Shown here in pieces: positions 28,276 to 36,275 of a DNA stretch of 64,000 bases. The DNA comes from Sphingomonas sp. (lineage in GTDB: Bacteria > Pseudomonadota > Alphaproteobacteria > Sphingomonadales > Sphingomonadaceae). A program made the translations under genes and the position numbers. Within the stretch, counting starts at the first letter, position 1. Every line of letters begins with the position of its first letter. Location: positions 124,001 to 188,000 of the forward strand of contig JAFOMG010000002.1 of the NCBI GenBank assembly GCA_017418975.1, written 5' to 3'. The notes beneath the pieces were generated by a model. It did no database searches, had not been told where the DNA came from, and saw nothing but the letters and a program-made list of their open reading frames with translations.

Positions 28276-29352
28276 ATGATCCGCATCCTGATGCTTGCCA
28301 TGGCGCTCCCGATTTCGGCGGTTCCATGGGGCGCGCCCCTGGCCGCCGCGCCGGGGCGGGACGCCGTGCTGCTGCGCGAGTTCGTCTATCAGCGGGCCCC
28401 CTATCCCCAGAGCCATGCCTCGACGATCGTGCAGGCCCGGGACGGCACGCTGGCCGCCGCCTGGTTCGGCGGCACGCACGAACGGCATCCGGACGTCGAG
28501 ATCTGGTTCGCGCGGCGCGGCGCGGCGGGCTGGGAGACGCCGAAATCGGTCGCCAACGGCATCCAGCCGGACGGCACCCGCCTGCCGACCTGGAACCCCG
28601 TCCTGTTCCAGGACCCGGCCGGGCCGCTGCACCTCTACTACAAGGTCGGCCCCAGTCCGCAGCGCTGGTGGGGCATGGTGATCACTTCCGCCGATGGCGG
28701 GCGCAGCTGGAGCACGCCAAGGCGGCTGCCGGCAGGCATTCTCGGCCCGATCAAGAACAAGCCGGTCATCCTGCGTGACGGCGCCTGGCTTTCGCCGTCG
28801 AGCACCGAGGACGAAGGCGGCGGGCGCTGGCAGCTTCATTTCGAGCGCAGCGAGGATGCGGGCAAGCGCTGGTCGGCAACCGCCCCCGTCGATCCCGACG
28901 CGCGTTTCGACGCCATCCAGCCCAGCATCCTGTTCCTGCCCGACGGTCGGCTGGAGGCGATCGCCCGCACCCGCGAGGGCGTGCTGGCGGCCACCCAGTC
29001 CGCCGACAACGGAAGGAGCTGGGGCAAGCTGTTCGCCGTCGACCTTCCCAATCCCAATTCGGGCACCGATGCCGTGACGCTGCAGGACGGGCGCCAGCTG
29101 ATCGTCTATAACCACGCCGCCCAGCGGCCCGAGACGCCCGGCTCCGGCAGGCGCTATCCGCTCAACATCGCGATATCGCGCGACGGGGTGCACTGGCGCC
29201 CGGCACTGACACTGGAAACCGAGCCGCTGCCCGATGGCTATGCCTATCCGGCGGTGATCCAGTCGGCCGACGGGCTGGTGCACATCACCTATACCTGGAA
29301 CCGGCAGCGGATCCGCCACGTCATCGTCGATCCGGCACGGCTGAGGGACTAG
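28276..29352 (+). CDS. Sialidase/BNR-fold exported glycosidase-like enzyme
   Basis: 358 residues with signal peptide MIRILMLAMALPISAVPWGAPLAAA. The six-bladed propeller is shown by Asp-box repeats (SADGGRSWS, SEDAGKRWS, SADNGRSWG, SRDGVHWRP). Early catalytic-type residues appear in SHASTIVQARDGTLAAAWFGGTHERHPDVEIW, and NPVLFQ, LGPIKNKPVIL, QPSILFLPDGRLEAIARTREG and YNHAAQRPE mark the substrate side. It belongs to the sialidase superfamily proteins annotated as exo-alpha-sialidase, but such proteins in soil bacteria often act on plant polysaccharides. Being next to gspD makes secretion by the type II system plausible. Confidence 0.8.
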   Translation: MIRILMLAMALPISAVPWGAPLAAAPGRDAVLLREFVYQRAPYPQSHASTIVQARDGTLAAAWFGGTHERHPDVEIWFARRGAAGWETPKSVANGIQPDGTRLPTWNPVLFQDPAGPLHLYYKVGPSPQRWWGMVITSADGGRSWSTPRRLPAGILGPIKNKPVILRDGAWLSPSSTEDEGGGRWQLHFERSEDAGKRWSATAPVDPDARFDAIQPSILFLPDGRLEAIARTREGVLAATQSADNGRSWGKLFAVDLPNPNSGTDAVTLQDGRQLIVYNHAAQRPETPGSGRRYPLNIAISRDGVHWRPALTLETEPLPDGYAYPAVIQSADGLVHITYTWNRQRIRHVIVDPARLRD

Positions 29353-29446
29353 AGCCACGACTCCATCCGCAAACGCCGTCATCCCGGCTCGAGGCCGGAG
29401 CGACGAGAGCGGACGATGCTGGTCGAGGACTCATCTTCCCTCCCCC

Positions 29447-29581
29447 GTCATCCCCGCGCAGGCGGGGATCCAGGATAGTATGGGACGATCGAAGCAATCA
29501 CGCGCATGCTTGCCGGAACCGGCAAGGCGAGCCTCGCGCACCTTGCCGCTGGTCCTGGATCCCCGCCTGCGCGGGGATGAC
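29447..29581. repeat. Inverted-repeat element, family 1, copy A
   Basis: 135 bases bounded by perfect 28-base terminal inverted repeats starting GTCATCCCCGCGCAGGCGGG. Each arm itself folds (CCCCGCGCAGGCGGGG). The centre contains a smaller hairpin, GCCGGAACCGGC. It is part of a direct repeat of about 215 bases with copy B. Confidence 0.85.
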
Positions 29582-29670
29582 GCAGCAAGTCCATATGGCG
29601 AATACAATCAAAGCCTTGATCGGGTTCTGACCCTAGGTTGCGAACCCAAACAAGTACTTGATTTTCTACC

Positions 29671-29750
29671 GTCATCCCGGCCTTGAGCCGGGATCCCGCT
29701 TCTTCTTGCGCTGGCGAGGCAGCGGGACCCCGGCTCAAGGCCGGGGCGAC
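29671..29750. repeat. Inverted-repeat element, family 2, copy 1
   Basis: 80 bases with arms of about 30 bases, GTCATCCCGGCCTTGAGCCG... against ...CGGCTCAAGGCCGGGGCGAC, around a TCTTCTTGCGCTGGCGAGGC centre. The left flank (29642-29670) is shared with the distant copy at 54348. Confidence 0.8.
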
Positions 29751-29803
29751 GAAGGAAGAAGATGATTCCCCAACGGAGGCCGGGGACTCATCTTCCCTCC
29801 CCC

Positions 29804-29939
29804 GTCATCCCCGCGCAGGCGGGGATCCAGGGTAGGACGGGACGATCGAAGCAATCACGCGCATGCTTGCCGGAGCCGGCAAGGCGAGCCCTCGCGCACC
29901 TTGCCGCTGGCCCTGGATCCCCGCCTGCGCGGGGATGGC
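29804..29939. repeat. Inverted-repeat element, family 1, copy B
   Basis: 136 bases. Terminal repeats are identical to copy A except for one substitution in the last bases (GGATGGC). Both sides of the element also match copy A: GGACTCATCTTCCCTCCCCC before, and GCAGCAAGTCCATATGGCGA after. Confidence 0.85.
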
Positions 29940-30018
29940 GCAGCAAGTCCATATGGCGAATAAAATCAAAGCCTTGATCGGGTTTTGGCCCTAGGTTGAG
30001 GACTCATATTCTTCCTTC

Positions 30019-30098
30019 GTCACCCCGGCCTTGAGCCGGGGTCCCGCTATCTCGCCAGCACAGGAAGAAGCGGGATCCCGGCGCATGGCCGGGATGAC
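30019..30098. repeat. Inverted-repeat element, family 2, copy 2 (inverted)
   Basis: 80 bases. The central loop is the reverse complement of that in copy 1, so it sits in the opposite orientation. The right arm has drifted (GCGCATGGCCGGGATGAC). Confidence 0.75.
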
Positions 30099-30128
30099 GA
30101 GAGCGGAAGATGCTCATCCCCCTCCCCC

Positions 30129-30263
30129 GTCATCCCCGCGCAGGCGGGGATCCAGGGTAGTATGGGACGATCGAAGCAATCACGCGCATGCTGGCCGGAA
30201 ACGGCAAAGCGAGCCTCGCGCACCTTGCCGCTGGCCCTGGATCCCCGCCTGCGCGGGGATGAC
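30129..30263. repeat. Inverted-repeat element, family 1, copy C
   Basis: 135 bases with intact 28-base terminal repeats, flanked on the left by CTCATCCCCCTCCCCC as in copies A and B. It lacks the shared right flank. It is followed by degenerate short repeats GGGGATGACGGGGAAG up to about 30335. Confidence 0.85.
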
Positions 30264-30443
30264 GGGGAAGAGATAAAGGGGATGACGGGGAAGGAACAAC
30301 GGGGATGATGGGAAAGGGACAACAGGGATGACAGTTGCAGGAAGATGACCCAACCCGGGGTCGCGCTCAATCAGCCACCCCCGTCACGGCCAGTCGAAAG
30401 GCGCCGCGGAAGCTGCCCCGGTTCCTCGCCGGGGCAGCGCCGT

Positions 30444-30806
30444 TCATGCGTCGTCGCAGCGCGGGTCCCACCGGCGGTCCACGCCGGAGAGATCCTCGCG
30501 TGGCGCCCCGGTGTCGGTAAAGCGCCACGCGCAATAGCCATATTGGAACCAGCGCCCGAAGGAGATGGCACGGAACCCGGCCAGTTCCTCCCTGCTATGA
30601 TGCCAGCGCGGGGGCAGGATGGCGAAGAGCAGGTCGTTGGCGACAAGCCTGCTGCGCATCCTCAGCGAAAGCCAGGCGTGCCTTGGGCTGCCGCGCGCCG
30701 CGACGCGATCCGCCCTGGGATGGGTCAGCAGGTATCGCATCCCCTGCAACGCCTGGCCGAAGTTAAGCGTGGCGTGCTTGGCATATTCCTCGATCCATTC
30801 GAACAT
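30444..30806 (-). CDS. Hypothetical protein
   Basis: 120 residues from ATG 30806, with GAGG about six bases upstream. It is Trp/Arg/His-rich and soluble (MFEWIEEYAKHATLNFGQAL..., RWFQYGYCAWRFTDTG, VDRRWDPRCDDA), with no signal peptide or membrane helix. I do not recognise a family. It lies alone between the repeat array and a lipoprotein gene. GC is close to the surroundings, so it could be a chance frame, but the sensible start signal favours a gene. Confidence 0.4.
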   Translation of the reverse strand: MFEWIEEYAKHATLNFGQALQGMRYLLTHPRADRVAARGSPRHAWLSLRMRSRLVANDLLFAILPPRWHHSREELAGFRAISFGRWFQYGYCAWRFTDTGAPREDLSGVDRRWDPRCDDA

Positions 30807-31047
30807 TTGCTACCTCAAAACCGAAATCGGAAAATCGCGCGTTCGGGTTTGGGGCTCGGGACATTTCGGGCATCCTCGGCAATCGTCGATGCCCTATCCT
30901 GCCGCAAAGCAGGCCGGCTGGAAACCACCCATCCCCGCAGGTTTCCGAGGCGAAGCGTTCATGCCGCGAGCAATCCGGCGGCTAGGCCCGAGTTGCGGAC
31001 ATTGGCCTTCATGGGCATCCTCTGGTCAACTCGGGCCAGGGGGATGC

Positions 31048-31953
31048 ATGCTGCGGCGGTTAGTGATCGGTTTTGGCGCGGTTTCGCTTTGCGGAGCATG
31101 CGGGGCAAAGTCGACCGGGTTCGACTGGAGCAAATACCAGCCGCCCGATTGGCATAGATATCAGGCTCAGGACGTCAAATCCGATGGCGGGCCCCATGCC
31201 ACCGGCGTCGCGGAAGAACCCAACGCAGCGCGGTTCACGTTCGGCGATCTAAAGAAAGAGAGCGATCAGAGCCTTTCTCGACGGCTCCTTGGTGCTGCCG
31301 GGCAGCGCATCGGCTACATAGATCGCCATACGAATAGATGGGAATATTATCGCAGCGACGATCATGCCGTAGAATCTATCGATCTATACACCCACCCTGA
31401 TGCACTCGGCTCGCAGTACGGCCTTTGCGGTACAGAGAAATATACGATCAAATTTGATGAAGATGGGCACATTTCTTCGGTATCCGTCGAGAATCGTTAC
31501 GGGGTCGAAGGATCAATCTTCCAAAGATCGGACTTCAACTGGGAATATTATTACAGCATGTGCGAGTCCGCCCCGGCTTCCCACGCGCCCTCGTATTTTC
31601 CTGCCTCGGATAGTCTTGCCGCGCAGGATCTGGCCATGCTTCTGATCCCGGCGATCGACTTGGCACATAATTCCGGGAAGCTGCCCTACCGGCTCACCTG
31701 CCACGGCTACAAGCAGCCGTGCCGCGGCAACATTCGAGAGTATCTGGGCAGCCTGCGATTGGAGGACATTGACAGTTTCGACCTGCGCAACTGTCCTCTG
31801 CCCGGCGGCCCCAAGGCCGTGTGCTTCACAATCAAGACCGGGGATGGGCAACTCGGTCCATTCCCAAAGACCATCACCGTGAAGGGCTCGACCTACATGA
31901 ACAACGTGCGCGTTGATTCTGTAGACGTCGAGGAAGGGTACACGATGAGCTAG
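31048..31953 (+). CDS. Hypothetical exported (possible lipo-) protein
   Basis: 301 residues from ATG 31048 with AGGGGG just upstream. The N terminus MLRRLVIGFGAVSLCGACGAK looks like a lipoprotein signal, though the -3 residue before Cys18 is Cys instead of Leu. The mature protein is hydrophilic and rich in Tyr, Asp and Ser, with six or more cysteines and a C-terminal strand-rich region (PLPGGPKAVCFTIKTGDGQLGPF). No family recognised. GC is lower than average. The stop codon TAG is inside a copy of the segment that flanks the family 1 repeats, so the 3' end may have been set by a repeat insertion. Confidence 0.55.
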   Translation: MLRRLVIGFGAVSLCGACGAKSTGFDWSKYQPPDWHRYQAQDVKSDGGPHATGVAEEPNAARFTFGDLKKESDQSLSRRLLGAAGQRIGYIDRHTNRWEYYRSDDHAVESIDLYTHPDALGSQYGLCGTEKYTIKFDEDGHISSVSVENRYGVEGSIFQRSDFNWEYYYSMCESAPASHAPSYFPASDSLAAQDLAMLLIPAIDLAHNSGKLPYRLTCHGYKQPCRGNIREYLGSLRLEDIDSFDLRNCPLPGGPKAVCFTIKTGDGQLGPFPKTITVKGSTYMNNVRVDSVDVEEGYTMS

Positions 31954-31984
31954 GGCAAAAACCCGATCAAGGCTTTGATTTATT
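31950..31984 (-). repeat. Inverted copy of the repeat-array flanking segment
   Basis: CTAGGGC then AAACCCGATCAAGGCTTTGA is the reverse complement of the segment that follows family 1 copies A and B near 29600-29640 and 29960-29998. It is therefore an inverted partner of the array lying on the other side of the two orphan genes. Confidence 0.7.
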
Positions 31985-32078
31985 TCATCATCCTTGCGCA
32001 GGCCGGGATCACGGGGTTTGCCGATCGAGTCGTGCCCCCAGGTGACGACTTCCCACCCGCTTGGGGTGAGGACCGGAA

Positions 32079-32531
32079 CTACCGCCCCGTTTCCTCCGTC
32101 CCCGCCTCGCCCCCGCCCGGCTCGATCGGCAGCGGCACCCGCACCCGTTCGGCGCCGCGCGTGAAGAAGGCCGCGTCGATCGCCAGGCTGGCCAGGCTCC
32201 AGCCATCGACGCTTTCCCCGATCGCAAGCGTGCGGGTCGTGCCGTCGCTCGCCTTGACCAGCGCCACCGCGTCGACATTGAGCCGGCCGACGATGCCGAC
32301 CAGCCGGGGGGCATCGGCGGGGGCCTCGACGGGCTGGGACGCGCCGAACAGCGGCCGCTCATAGACGCGCGCCAGCACCGGCATCGTGCCGGCCCCGATC
32401 GGCGCGGGAACGGGCGCGGCCCTGGGCACAGCGCCGCCCCCGCCGGGCAGCAACAGCAGCACGGGCATGGCGATCGCCAGCGCGCCGGCGGCGGCAAGCA
32501 GGATTCCCGCGGGGCGCAGCTTCACTGCCAT
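32079..32531 (-). CDS. GspC/PilP-like small secretion platform protein
   Basis: 150 residues from ATG 32531, overlapping the upstream gene by ten bases. One helix (AGILLAAAGALAIAMPVLLLLPGG) is followed by a Pro-rich linker and an HR-like beta domain (PRLVGIVGRLNVDAVALVKASDGTTRTLAIGESVDGW in pieces). It has no PDZ domain, unlike the gspC at 25318. The HR domain of GspC, and PilP in type IV pili, contacts the secretin. It is the third gene of a three-gene operon divergent from phoX. Function as a second secretion adaptor is inference. Confidence 0.6.
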   Translation of the reverse strand: MAVKLRPAGILLAAAGALAIAMPVLLLLPGGGGAVPRAAPVPAPIGAGTMPVLARVYERPLFGASQPVEAPADAPRLVGIVGRLNVDAVALVKASDGTTRTLAIGESVDGWSLASLAIDAAFFTRGAERVRVPLPIEPGGGEAGTEETGR

Positions 32532-32992
32532 GCCGCGACCACTTCCCCGATCAGCCGGACGCCGCCTTCCGGAATCGGCTCGATCCGCCAGCTGCGCATC
32601 CGCATCAGCGGCCTGCCGCGCTCCAGCGCGTCGGCGAGCGCGACCACGGCCTTTTCCGCGCCCGAGACGCGGATGCGCAGCGCGGCCACCCCGGCAGGCG
32701 CCTGGGCGGTGCTCGCCTCCTCCACCAGCACTCCGCCCGACCGGGCAAGCGCGCGGACCCGCGACAGGATCGCCGCCCGCCCCGCCGCCGCGTCCGCGAG
32801 GTGCAGGCCGAGCCCGGGCGCGAGCAGGGGCGGCGGCGCTGCCGGCCGCGCCGCCAGCGCGGCGAGCCGGGCATGCTCGGCGCGCGCCGCGGCCAGCTCG
32901 CCGAGCGCGGTGCCGGTGGCCGGCGCGAGCAGCAGCGCCACGGCTAGGCCGGCGATGCCGCCGATCGCCATCGGGGGCAGCCGCCATGTCAT
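32522..32992 (-). CDS. GspM/PilO-like small secretion platform protein
   Basis: 156 residues. An N-terminal helix (MAIGGIAGLAVALLLAPATG) is followed by an Ala/Arg-rich coiled coil. A ferredoxin-like C-terminal domain (AALRIRVSGAEKAVVALADALERGRPLMRMRSWRIEPIPEGG in pieces) matches the GspM/PilO pattern. The ATG overlaps the upstream stop by ATGA. Its length equals the gspM at 22262 but the sequence is distinct. Confidence 0.6.
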   Translation of the reverse strand: MTWRLPPMAIGGIAGLAVALLLAPATGTALGELAAARAEHARLAALAARPAAPPPLLAPGLGLHLADAAAGRAAILSRVRALARSGGVLVEEASTAQAPAGVAALRIRVSGAEKAVVALADALERGRPLMRMRSWRIEPIPEGGVRLIGEVVAAWQ

Positions 32993-33549
32993 TGCGCATC
33001 CTCGCGCATCGAGACGATCATCGCGGCATCGGTCCGCCGCTGGCTGGTGTTGCGCATGCCGGCCAGCTCGGGCGCGCGGCGGATCGCGGCGCGCAGCGTA
33101 TCGGGATCGGAACCGGCGGCGTCGAGCTCCAGCCCGCCGTCGCGGGTGCGCTCGACCCGGACCAGCCTGGCCTCGGCGGGAAGCACGCCGGCCAGCAGCT
33201 CGAGCACCTGGCCCGGCGCGGCGCGGCCGGCGGCATTGGCGAGCGCGGCGCGCGCCTCGCGCGCGGTGGCTTCCGCATCCAGCCGCGGCGCCAGCTGCGC
33301 CTGCAACCGGACTGTCGCGTTTCTTTCATGTTGCGCGAGCATGTTGGCGCCCGCCAGGGTGAGCAGCGGCCCGGCGGCGAGCAGCGCGCCGAATGCCGCC
33401 GCCGCACGCCAGCCGCCGGGCAATGGCGTCGCGCCCGGCGTCGCGGACGGCATCGCGCCCAGCGCCGTGTAAAGCCGGTGCGACAGGCTCCGCGCCGGCT
33501 CGGGCGGCGCCGGGGGCGGCAATGCGGGATCGGGCTCGGCGGCGTCCAT
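32989..33549 (-). CDS. GspL-C-terminal/PilN-like small secretion platform protein
   Basis: 186 residues from ATG 33549 with GGCAGG six bases upstream; ATG 33603 is possible. A Pro-rich cytoplasmic tail of about 55 residues replaces the actin-like domain of GspL. Then come one helix (WRAAAAFGALLAAGPLLTLAG), a coiled coil (RNATVRLQAQLAPRLDAEATAREARAAL in pieces) and a small periplasmic alpha/beta domain (ELDAAGSDPDTLRAAI). This is the PilN layout. It is the first gene of the operon divergent from phoX. Confidence 0.6.
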   Translation of the reverse strand: MDAAEPDPALPPPAPPEPARSLSHRLYTALGAMPSATPGATPLPGGWRAAAAFGALLAAGPLLTLAGANMLAQHERNATVRLQAQLAPRLDAEATAREARAALANAAGRAAPGQVLELLAGVLPAEARLVRVERTRDGGLELDAAGSDPDTLRAAIRRAPELAGMRNTSQRRTDAAMIVSMREDAQ

Positions 33550-33606
33550 CGCGTGCCTGCCTAGACGCTGCCGGGGCTCGCGCAAAGCGTCATGGAGCGT
33601 CATGGA

Positions 33607-33625
33607 GTGGCAACATAAAAGTCAC
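33607..33625 (+). promoter_or_regulatory. Degenerate Pho-box-like repeat upstream of phoX
   Basis: GTGGCAA-CATAA-AAGTCAC resembles two spaced CTGTCA(T/C) half-sites with 11-base periodicity; the second half matches better (AGTCAC). It sits about 95 bases before the phoX ATG and also upstream of the divergent operon. The match is weak, so it is offered as a candidate PhoB site only. Confidence 0.3.
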
Positions 33626-33718
33626 ACCCACGAAACCACAATCGCATGCTGGCGTCATCTCGCGCTTCCAAGGACCGGCCAACCGGGTCGCCAGTGACTC
33701 GGATGCTTGGGGGTTTCC

Positions 33719-36190
33719 ATGACCAATCTGACCGAGACGGGCTTCGGCTATACCGACGGCGACGTCGATACCAACATCCACAACAACGGCCCGACGCTGA
33801 ACGAGATCGCGGCCCAGCGCTATTCGCGGCGCGCGACGCTTCAGCGCGGCGGTGCGGCGATCGTCGCGGCCACCATGGGCGGTTCGGTCCTCGCGGCCTG
33901 CGACAGCAAGGTCACGGACACCGGCGCGGGCCCGACCGTGAACGCGGGCGCCGACGCGGCGACCACGTCGGGCCGCGTCGTCACGCTCACCGGCACCGCG
34001 ACGGGCGGCAACGGCCTCACCACCGCCTGGAGCCAGATCAGCGGCCCGACCGTGACGCTGAACAGCGCCTCGACCAACACCGCCAACTTCATCGCGCCGA
34101 GCGTGAGCACGGCCACGCCGCTGGTGTTCCAGTTCGCCGCCGCCGACGCCGCCGGCAAGCCGACGGTCGCGCGCACCACGGTCACCGTCAGCCCGGCCAC
34201 GCTCGGCTTCGCCGCCGTCGCCAAGAACAAACTCGACGTCGTGACCGTGCCGGCCGGCTACACCGTGCAGATCGGCGCGCGCCTGGGCGACCCGATTCTG
34301 GGCGGCGCCGCGGCCTATAAAAATGACGGCACCGACACCGGCTATGCGAACCGCATCGGCGACCATGGCGACGCGCTGTTCTGGTTCGGCCTGAACAGCT
34401 CGGCCGCCCGCGACGACACCAGCTCGACCCGCGGCCTGATCGTGCAGAACCACGAGAACATCAACCAGCAATATCTCCATCCGAACGGCCCGACCTCGAC
34501 CGGCGGCGTCCGCCCCGAGGCGGAGGCGATCAAGGAGATCGAGTGCCACGGCGTCTCGGTCGTCGAATATGCGCAGGCCGCCAATGGCAGCTGGTCGTTC
34601 TCCGCCAACTCGACGCTCAACCGCCGCGTCACGCCGAACACCCCCATGGTGTTCAACGGGCCGGTCAAGGGCTCGAACCTGCTCAAGACCCCCTATTCGC
34701 CGACCGGCGTGGCGGGCCGCGGCACGATCAACAACTGCGCCAACGGCTACACGCCCTGGGCGACGCTGCTGACCTGCGAGGAGAATTGGGCCGGCTATTT
34801 CCGCCGTTCGGGCGACAATGCCGCCCGCACCGCCAAGGAAGTGACTTCGCTCACCCGCTATGGCGTGACGAGCACCTCGGGCAGCTATGGCTGGTCGACG
34901 GTGACCGCCGCCGACACGACGAACACCAGCTTCCGCCGCTGGGACGCCCGGGCGACCGCCGCGGATGCGCTCACCGACTATCGCAACGAGCCGAACCAGT
35001 TCGGCTGGGTGGTCGAGATCGATCCGTACAATCCGTCGGCCGCGCCCCGCAAGCGCACCGCGCTGGGCCGCATGGGCCATGAGGGCTGCTGGCCGGGCGC
35101 GTTCGTCGCCGGCCGCAAGCCCGCCTGGTACATGGGCGACGACGCCCGCCGCGAATATCTCTACAAGTTCGTCTCGAACACCGCCTGGTCGGCCGCGGAC
35201 GCGAGCGCGACCGATCGCCTGGCGATCGGCGACAAGTATCTCGATGCCGGCACGCTCTATGTCGCCAAGTTCAACGCGGACGGCACCGGCACCTGGCTGC
35301 CGCTGGTGTTCGGCCAGAACGGCATCGACGCGTCGAGCGCCGTCTATCCGTTCGCGGACCAGGCCGACGTGCTGGTCAACACCCGCCTCGCGGCGGACGT
35401 GGCCGGCGCCACGCCGATGGACCGCCCGGAATGGACCGCGGTGAACCCGGTGACCGGCGAGGTCTATCTGACCCTGACCAACAACAACGCCGCCAACCGC
35501 CCGCTCAACGGCACCGACGCCGCCAATCCGCGCCACTATAACGATCCCTATGGCGCGGCGCAGACGGCGCAGTACGGCAATCCCAACGGCCACATCATCC
35601 GCCTGAAGGAAGCCAATACCGAAGCCACCACCTTCGCCTGGGACATCTATGCCTTCGGCGCGGGCGCGGACCTGAACGCGACCAACATCAACCTGTCGGG
35701 CCTGACTGCGGACAACGACTTCTCGAGCCCGGACGGCCTGTGGTTCGGCCGCGCGACCAATGCCACGGGCCTGGTGAAGCCGCTGATGTGGATCCAGACC
35801 GACGACGGCGCCTATACCGACGTCACCAACTGCATGATGCTGGCGGCCCAGCCGGGCACCGTGGGCGACGGCGGCGCCCGCACGATCACCAACACCGGCA
35901 CCGGCGGCGCGACGGCCACCCAGGCCACGCGCGTCGGCGCGGCGCCGGGCGCGAACCTGAAGCGCTTCCTGGTCGGCCCGGTCGAGTGCGAGATCACCGG
36001 CGTGGACACGACGCCGGACGGCCGCACCATGTTCGTCGGCATCCAGCACCCCGGCGAGAACGGCGCCCCGGCGACGCCGTCGAGCCATTGGCCGGACAGC
36101 CAGGCAACCGGCACCGCCGGCGCCACGGTCCGCCCGCGCTCGGCGATCGTGATCATCACCAAGAATGACGGCGGCCTGGTGGGCCTCTGA
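33719..36190 (+). CDS. phoX: PhoX-family alkaline phosphatase (Tat lipoprotein, extra Ig-like domain)
   Basis: 823 residues from ATG 33719, with a G5 run just upstream. The long pre-region of 36 residues and YSRRATLQRGGAAIVAA...SVLAAC give a Tat signal (Arg37-Arg38) merged with a lipobox (Cys61). An Ig/PKD-like module of about 95 residues (VNAGADAATTSGRVVTLTG... to VTVSPATL) follows, which most PhoX proteins lack. The PhoX core has DGDALFWFG, VQNHENINQQYLHP, LTCEENWAGYF, MGHEGCWPGAF, YLYKFVS, DRPEWTAVNPVTGEVYLTLTNN, FSSPDGLWFG and GVDTTPDGRTMFVGIQHPGE. PhoX is a calcium- and iron-dependent phosphomonoesterase used in phosphate scavenging. Confidence 0.92.
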   Translation: MTNLTETGFGYTDGDVDTNIHNNGPTLNEIAAQRYSRRATLQRGGAAIVAATMGGSVLAACDSKVTDTGAGPTVNAGADAATTSGRVVTLTGTATGGNGLTTAWSQISGPTVTLNSASTNTANFIAPSVSTATPLVFQFAAADAAGKPTVARTTVTVSPATLGFAAVAKNKLDVVTVPAGYTVQIGARLGDPILGGAAAYKNDGTDTGYANRIGDHGDALFWFGLNSSAARDDTSSTRGLIVQNHENINQQYLHPNGPTSTGGVRPEAEAIKEIECHGVSVVEYAQAANGSWSFSANSTLNRRVTPNTPMVFNGPVKGSNLLKTPYSPTGVAGRGTINNCANGYTPWATLLTCEENWAGYFRRSGDNAARTAKEVTSLTRYGVTSTSGSYGWSTVTAADTTNTSFRRWDARATAADALTDYRNEPNQFGWVVEIDPYNPSAAPRKRTALGRMGHEGCWPGAFVAGRKPAWYMGDDARREYLYKFVSNTAWSAADASATDRLAIGDKYLDAGTLYVAKFNADGTGTWLPLVFGQNGIDASSAVYPFADQADVLVNTRLAADVAGATPMDRPEWTAVNPVTGEVYLTLTNNNAANRPLNGTDAANPRHYNDPYGAAQTAQYGNPNGHIIRLKEANTEATTFAWDIYAFGAGADLNATNINLSGLTADNDFSSPDGLWFGRATNATGLVKPLMWIQTDDGAYTDVTNCMMLAAQPGTVGDGGARTITNTGTGGATATQATRVGAAPGANLKRFLVGPVECEITGVDTTPDGRTMFVGIQHPGENGAPATPSSHWPDSQATGTAGATVRPRSAIVIITKNDGGLVGL

Positions 36191-36214
36191 CCTTCCCGGA
36201 TCGGTGAAACAGAG

Positions 36215-36246
36215 AGGGAGGCTCCCGCGAGGGGCCTCCCTTTTTT
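36215..36246 (+). terminator. Rho-independent terminator of phoX
   Basis: Arms AGGGAGGC (36215-36222) and GCCTCCCT (36234-36241) pair perfectly and are followed by TTTTTT. The stem starts 25 bases after the phoX stop. Confidence 0.9.
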
Positions 36247-36275
36247 GCTGCCGCGCCGGCGCGGCCCGTCGCGCG

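Noticed and set aside
29447..30263. Repeated palindromes resembling a CRISPR array
   Set aside because: Units are 135 and 80 bases with terminal inverted repeats and conserved interiors, not short direct repeats with unique spacers, and no cas genes are present.
30619..31047. Upstream extension of the 301-residue lipoprotein gene
   Set aside because: The extension lacks a signal sequence and would bury the lipoprotein-like signal inside the protein; ATG 31048 has a ribosome site.
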